Program-made: the position numbers and the translations under genes
Shown: positions 60,780-64,000 of the stretch, one piece after another
Layout: each line of letters starts with the position of its first letter
Position numbering within the stretch: the stretch's first letter is position 1
Assembly (NCBI RefSeq): GCF_026625125.1
Contig: NZ_CP113097.1
Span: forward strand, 1,116,001-1,180,000
Direction of reading: 5' to 3'
Length of the DNA stretch: 64,000 bases
Source: Pseudomonas putida
GTDB taxonomy: Bacteria; Pseudomonadota; Gammaproteobacteria; Pseudomonadales; Pseudomonadaceae
The notes under the pieces: model-generated
Databases searched by the model: none
Seen by the model: only the letters and a program-made list of their open reading frames with translations
What the model was told of the DNA's origin: nothing

Positions 60780-62069
60780 TTACCACAGGGCGACGCTGTA
60801 GCTCACCAGCAGCCGTACTTCGTCGGCATCGCGGGCGAAATTCGAGCGGAAGGTAGCGTTGCGCAGGCGCACGGCGACGTTTTTCAACGGGCCGCTTTGT
60901 ACCACGTACTTGAACTCGGTATTACGTTCCCACTCCTTGCCCTCGCTGCCATCGGCGCGGCTGACGTTGTCGCCGTTGATGTAGCGGGTCATGAAGGTCA
61001 GGCCCGGGACGCCCAGCGCCGCGAAGTTGTAGTCGTAGCGAACTTGCCACGAGCGCTCGTCGGCCCCGGCGAAGTCGTTGATCTGCACGAAGTTGACCAA
61101 GTATGGGTCGGCACCATCGACATAAGGGAAGGCGCTGTCACCTGACAGGTGCTGGTAGGCGGCGCTCACCTTGTGCCCGCCCAAGGCATAGCTGAACATG
61201 CCGTTGACGGTGGTGTTGTCGATGCTACCGGCCTTGGCCTGGCCCTGATCGTCGCTCACTGCCAGGCGCAGGTCGGCACCGAAGGTGCCCGGGCCCCAAG
61301 GCTGGGTGGCGACCATGCCGAGGAAGTGCTGGCGGTAGATGTCGTCGAGCTGGGCGAAGTGGTAGCTGCCGGTGATGCGATCGGTGAACTGGTAGTCGAC
61401 GCCCCCCAGGTCGAGGTTGTCGGCCGAGAACGTGCCGCCGAAGCGGCCGTTCTTGTTGTTCAGGGCCAGGTCTTCCCAGTTGGTGTCATTGCGATCCTTG
61501 GCCTTCTCCAAGCGCCCGCCGGTGAAGGTGAGGTTCTTGATCTCCTTGGAGGTGACCAGGCCGCCCTCAAAGGTTTGCGGCAGGATGCGGCCATCGTTGG
61601 GCTGCAGGGTCGGCAGTTCGGGGATCAGCGAGCCGATTTTCAGTTCGGTCTGGGACACTTTCACTTTGCCGGTCAGGCCGAGTTTGGAGTACTCATCGGC
61701 GGCCTTGCCATCATCGTGGGTCGGCAACAGCCCAGAGCCTGCGCGGTCGGGGCTTGAGTCGAGCTTGATGCCGAGCATGCCCAAGGCGTCCAGGCCAAAG
61801 CCCACGGTGCCGTCGGTGTAGCCGGACTCAAAGTTGAGCATCAAGCCCTGGGCCCACTCGTCGCGCTTGGACTGCTGCGCACTGGTGCCGTCGCGAAAGT
61901 CGCGGTTGAAGTACATGTTGCGGGTTTCGAAGGTTGCCGTGCTGTCTTCGAAGAAGGCGGCCTGGCTCATCGGGGCGACGCCGGCAAGCGCGAAGGCACA
62001 AGCGTAGGCGTATGGGCGTGCGGAAAGGGAACGGGTAGGCGCGAACGCCTGCGGCTGCGATGACAGCAT
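60780..62069 (-). CDS. opdH: OprD-family tricarboxylate porin OpdH
   Basis: A 429-residue precursor: a long signal region (start MLSSQPQAFAPTRSLSARP, cleaved after SQA) and the OprD-family mature start AFFEDSTATFETRNMYFNR. Conserved OprD strands are RSWQVRYDYNF and MTRYINGDN, and the chain ends VSYSVALW with a terminal aromatic. Next to tctCBA this fits OpdH, the tricarboxylate-specific channel of P. aeruginosa. I chose the ATG at 62069 (GGAG 9 bases upstream). Several overlapping CA motifs precede it. First gene of the uptake operon. Confidence 0.9.
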   Translation of the reverse strand: MLSSQPQAFAPTRSLSARPYAYACAFALAGVAPMSQAAFFEDSTATFETRNMYFNRDFRDGTSAQQSKRDEWAQGLMLNFESGYTDGTVGFGLDALGMLGIKLDSSPDRAGSGLLPTHDDGKAADEYSKLGLTGKVKVSQTELKIGSLIPELPTLQPNDGRILPQTFEGGLVTSKEIKNLTFTGGRLEKAKDRNDTNWEDLALNNKNGRFGGTFSADNLDLGGVDYQFTDRITGSYHFAQLDDIYRQHFLGMVATQPWGPGTFGADLRLAVSDDQGQAKAGSIDNTTVNGMFSYALGGHKVSAAYQHLSGDSAFPYVDGADPYLVNFVQINDFAGADERSWQVRYDYNFAALGVPGLTFMTRYINGDNVSRADGSEGKEWERNTEFKYVVQSGPLKNVAVRLRNATFRSNFARDADEVRLLVSYSVALW

Positions 62070-62083
62070 CGAGGATGACTCCG

Positions 62084-62097
62084 TTATTGTTCTTATT
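62084..62097 (-). promoter_or_regulatory. Overlapping CA motifs upstream of opdH
   Basis: Minus-strand AATAAGAACAATAA gives three overlapping AANAANAA matches, within 30 bases of the start and just before the GGAG ribosome-binding site. Confidence 0.6.
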
Positions 62098-62155
62098 GGT
62101 TGCACCTTGCTGGTGCTTTTTTTCGGCGCATGGGGCGACCGTGGTGCGATGCTAG

Positions 62156-62199
62156 GTAACGAACCTTTCGCTAACCTTTCAGCTTGAAAGGTTTGTTAC
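62156..62199. promoter_or_regulatory. Candidate TctD operator
   Basis: GTAACGAACCTTTC (62156-62169) and its inverse GAAAGGTTTGTTAC (62186-62199) are 14-bp arms with a single mismatch; a third half-site CTAACCTTTC lies between them and forms a perfect 9-bp dyad (AACCTTTCA-GCT-TGAAAGGTT, 62173-62193). It is midway between the divergent opdH-tct operon and tctDE, as expected for TctD binding. Confidence 0.65.
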
Positions 62200-62269
62200 G
62201 AGGGGCTTCACAGACCGGGCTACAGCGGTACACTCCGCGCCACCGCCCCACCCGAGCAGGGAGAATTCG

Positions 62270-62941
62270 ATGCGTGTGCTGCTGGTCGAAGACCACGTAC
62301 AACTGGCCGAAAGCGTGGCCCAGGCCCTGAAGAGCCATGGCTTGACCGTGGATGTGCTGCATGACGGCGTGGCCGCCGACCTGGCGCTGGCCAGCGAGGA
62401 GTACGCCGTTGCCGTGCTCGACGTGGGCTTGCCGCGCATGGACGGCTTTGAGGTGCTGGCCCGCCTGCGTGGGCGCGGCAAGACCCTGCCGGTGCTGATG
62501 CTGACTGCGCGCAGCGATGTGAAGGACCGGGTGCATGGCCTGAACCTGGGCGCCGACGACTACCTGGCCAAACCTTTTGAGCTGACCGAGCTGGAAGCAC
62601 GGGTCAAGGCGCTGCTGCGGCGCAGCGTACTGGGCGGCGAGCGCCAGCAACGCTGCGGTCCGCTGGTGTATGACCTTGATACCCGGCGGTTCACCCTGGG
62701 CGAGGACCACCTGACCCTGACCTCCCGTGAGCAGAGCGTACTCGAGGCGCTGATCGCCCGGCCCGGCCGGGTGATGAGCAAGGAGCAGTTGGCCGCCCAG
62801 GTCTTTGGCCTGGACGAAGAGGCCAGCCCCGACGCCATCGAAATCTACATCCACCGCCTGCGCAAGAAGCTCGACGGCCAGCCGGTGGCCATTGTCACAT
62901 TCCGCGGCCTCGGCTACCTGCTCGAGCACCGCGATGCGTGA
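62270..62941 (+). CDS. tctD: OmpR-family response regulator TctD
   Basis: A 223-residue regulator: receiver domain with phospho-acceptor Asp51 (AVLDVGLPRMDGFEVL) and Lys in YLAKPF, and a C-terminal winged helix (LTLTSREQSVLEALIARPGR ... IEIYIHRLRKKLDG). Divergent from opdH-tctCBA, it should activate the tricarboxylate transport genes when citrate-type acids are sensed. The ATG follows a CAGGGAG site by 7 bases. Its stop overlaps the tctE start by 8 bases. Confidence 0.93.
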   Translation: MRVLLVEDHVQLAESVAQALKSHGLTVDVLHDGVAADLALASEEYAVAVLDVGLPRMDGFEVLARLRGRGKTLPVLMLTARSDVKDRVHGLNLGADDYLAKPFELTELEARVKALLRRSVLGGERQQRCGPLVYDLDTRRFTLGEDHLTLTSREQSVLEALIARPGRVMSKEQLAAQVFGLDEEASPDAIEIYIHRLRKKLDGQPVAIVTFRGLGYLLEHRDA

Positions 62942-64000
62942 CAATGGCAGCCTGCGCGGGCGCTTGCTGGGCAACCTGGCGCTGCTGCTGGTCGTGCTGA
63001 TGCTGGCCAGCGGCCTGAGCGCCTACTGGAATGGGCGCGAGGCTGCCGATACGGCCTACGACCGGACCTTGCTGGCATCGGCGCGGACCATCGCCGCCGG
63101 CTTGTCCCAGCGCGACGGCACCCTTAGCGCGGACGTGCCCTACGTGGCGCTGGACACCTTTGCCTACGACAGTGCCGGGCGCATCTACTACCAGGTGCTG
63201 GACATCAACCAGAAACTGATCTCGGGCTACGAGAATCTGCCGCCCCCGCCGCCAGGCACACCGCGTACGGACGATTACCCAGCGCTGGCGCGCTTTTACA
63301 ACGCCACCTACCTCGGGCAGGACGTGCGCGTGGTCAGCCTGCTCAAGGCTGTAAGCGAGCCGAACATGAACGGCATGGCTGAAATCCGGGTGGCCGAGAC
63401 CGAGGAGGCGCGGGTGAGCATGGCCCGTGGGCTGATGGCCGACACCCTGCTGCGCCTGGGCATGCTGGCGCTCGGGGCATTGGGGATGGTCTGGTTCGCG
63501 GTGAGTGCGGCGCTGCGCCCGCTGGAGCGTCTGCGCAAAGCCGTGGAGGAGCGCCAGCCGGATGACCTGCGCGCGCTGCCGCTGGTGCAGGTGCAGCGTG
63601 AGCTTGACCCGCTGGTGCGTGCCTTGAATCACTTCACCGAACGCTTGCGAGGGCAGTTCGAGCGCCAGGCGCAATTCATTGCCGAGGCCGCCCACGAACT
63701 GCGCACGCCGTTGGCGGCCCTCAAGGCGCGGGTCGAGCTGGGCTTGCGCGCGAAACAGCCCGAACAGTGGCACCAGACGCTGGAGTCTGCCGCCCAAGGC
63801 ACTGACAGGCTGACCCATCTGGCCAACCAGCTGTTGTCGTTGGCCCGTGTGGAAAATGGCGCCCGGGCAATCGCCGAGGGTGGCGCTCAGCGCCTGGACC
63901 TCAGCCAGCTGGCCCGCGAGCTGGGCATGGCCATGGCGCCGCTGGCGCATAAACGTGGTGTGGCCTTGGCGCTGGAGGCCGCGGCGCCGGTGTGGCTCAA
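62934..64000 (+). CDS. tctE: Sensor histidine kinase TctE (3' end outside window)
   Basis: 355 codons are visible: MRDNGSLRGRLLGNLALLLV with TM1 about residues 10-30, a periplasmic 2CSK-type sensor domain (about 35-165), TM2 about 172-192, a HAMP-like linker and the dimerisation helix with His254 in FIAEAAHELRTPL. The ATP-binding N and G boxes lie beyond the window end. With TctD it forms the two-component system for tricarboxylate uptake. Translationally coupled to tctD. Confidence 0.92.
   Translation, partial: MRDNGSLRGRLLGNLALLLVVLMLASGLSAYWNGREAADTAYDRTLLASARTIAAGLSQRDGTLSADVPYVALDTFAYDSAGRIYYQVLDINQKLISGYENLPPPPPGTPRTDDYPALARFYNATYLGQDVRVVSLLKAVSEPNMNGMAEIRVAETEEARVSMARGLMADTLLRLGMLALGALGMVWFAVSAALRPLERLRKAVEERQPDDLRALPLVQVQRELDPLVRALNHFTERLRGQFERQAQFIAEAAHELRTPLAALKARVELGLRAKQPEQWHQTLESAAQGTDRLTHLANQLLSLARVENGARAIAEGGAQRLDLSQLARELGMAMAPLAHKRGVALALEAAAPVWL

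Noticed and set aside
1..64000. Identity with P. putida KT2440
   Set aside because: Gene order agrees with my memory, but the PhaG tail and other residues differ from the KT2440 protein as I remember it; strain assignment needs an alignment I cannot run.

Overview
The window is chromosomal DNA of a fluorescent pseudomonad, almost certainly of the Pseudomonas putida group. Three things point there: the GC-rich coding sequence; recognisable P. putida genes (pcaRKFTBDC, ttgRABC with its operator, phaG, mvaT/turA, a GABA-receptor-like McpG); and a gene order matching what I remember of the P. putida KT2440 PP_1366 to PP_1420 interval. The phaG product differs from the KT2440 protein as I remember it, so I read this as a related strain.

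Layout. 0-8 kb: start of an MvaT/TurA silencer gene, purU, a compact three-gene envelope operon (glycosyltransferase, DUF2334 deacetylase-like, UPF0104 membrane protein), a dCACHE chemoreceptor and a HerA-like ATPase. 8-10.7 kb: phosphate permease, a small conserved gene and a probable sRNA. 10.7-20.7 kb: the pca region for protocatechuate / 4-hydroxybenzoate catabolism (regulator, two transporters, thiolase, muconate cycloisomerase, enol-lactone hydrolase, decarboxylase, OprD porin), with PcaR-like boxes before pcaR, pcaK and pcaF. 21-29.3 kb: the TtgABC solvent/antibiotic efflux pump with its TetR repressor, and a DHA2 drug exporter. 29.7-36.1 kb: oxaloacetate decarboxylase, a LysR/TPP-enzyme pair, an AraC/monooxygenase pair separated by a 56-bp perfect palindrome, a flavin-reductase-like protein and a secreted peptide-repeat protein. 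36.5-43.6 kb: a sigma-54-dependent C5-dicarboxylate-type transporter, its two-component system and periplasmic beta-glucosidase BglX. 43.7-56.3 kb: housekeeping and small genes (methyltransferase, GlpQ, tRNA-Gly(CCC), PhaG, RsuA, CWC protein, diguanylate cyclase, enoyl-CoA hydratase-like, Ung), interrupted by a low-GC accessory patch at about 45.8-47.5 kb. 56.6-64 kb: a tricarboxylate uptake system (OpdH porin, TctCBA, AbrB-like protein) divergent from its TctDE two-component system; tctE runs off the window.

The dominant theme is import and use of organic acids and aromatics under layered control. Local regulators (PcaR, the NtrC-type regulator, TctD, LysR, AraC) sit beside their probable targets. 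Six start regions also carry CA-rich AANAANAA motifs of the kind bound by Hfq/Crc in pseudomonads. REP-type palindromes occupy many gene ends.

I saw no CRISPR array, complete insertion sequence, integrase, prophage or rRNA operon.
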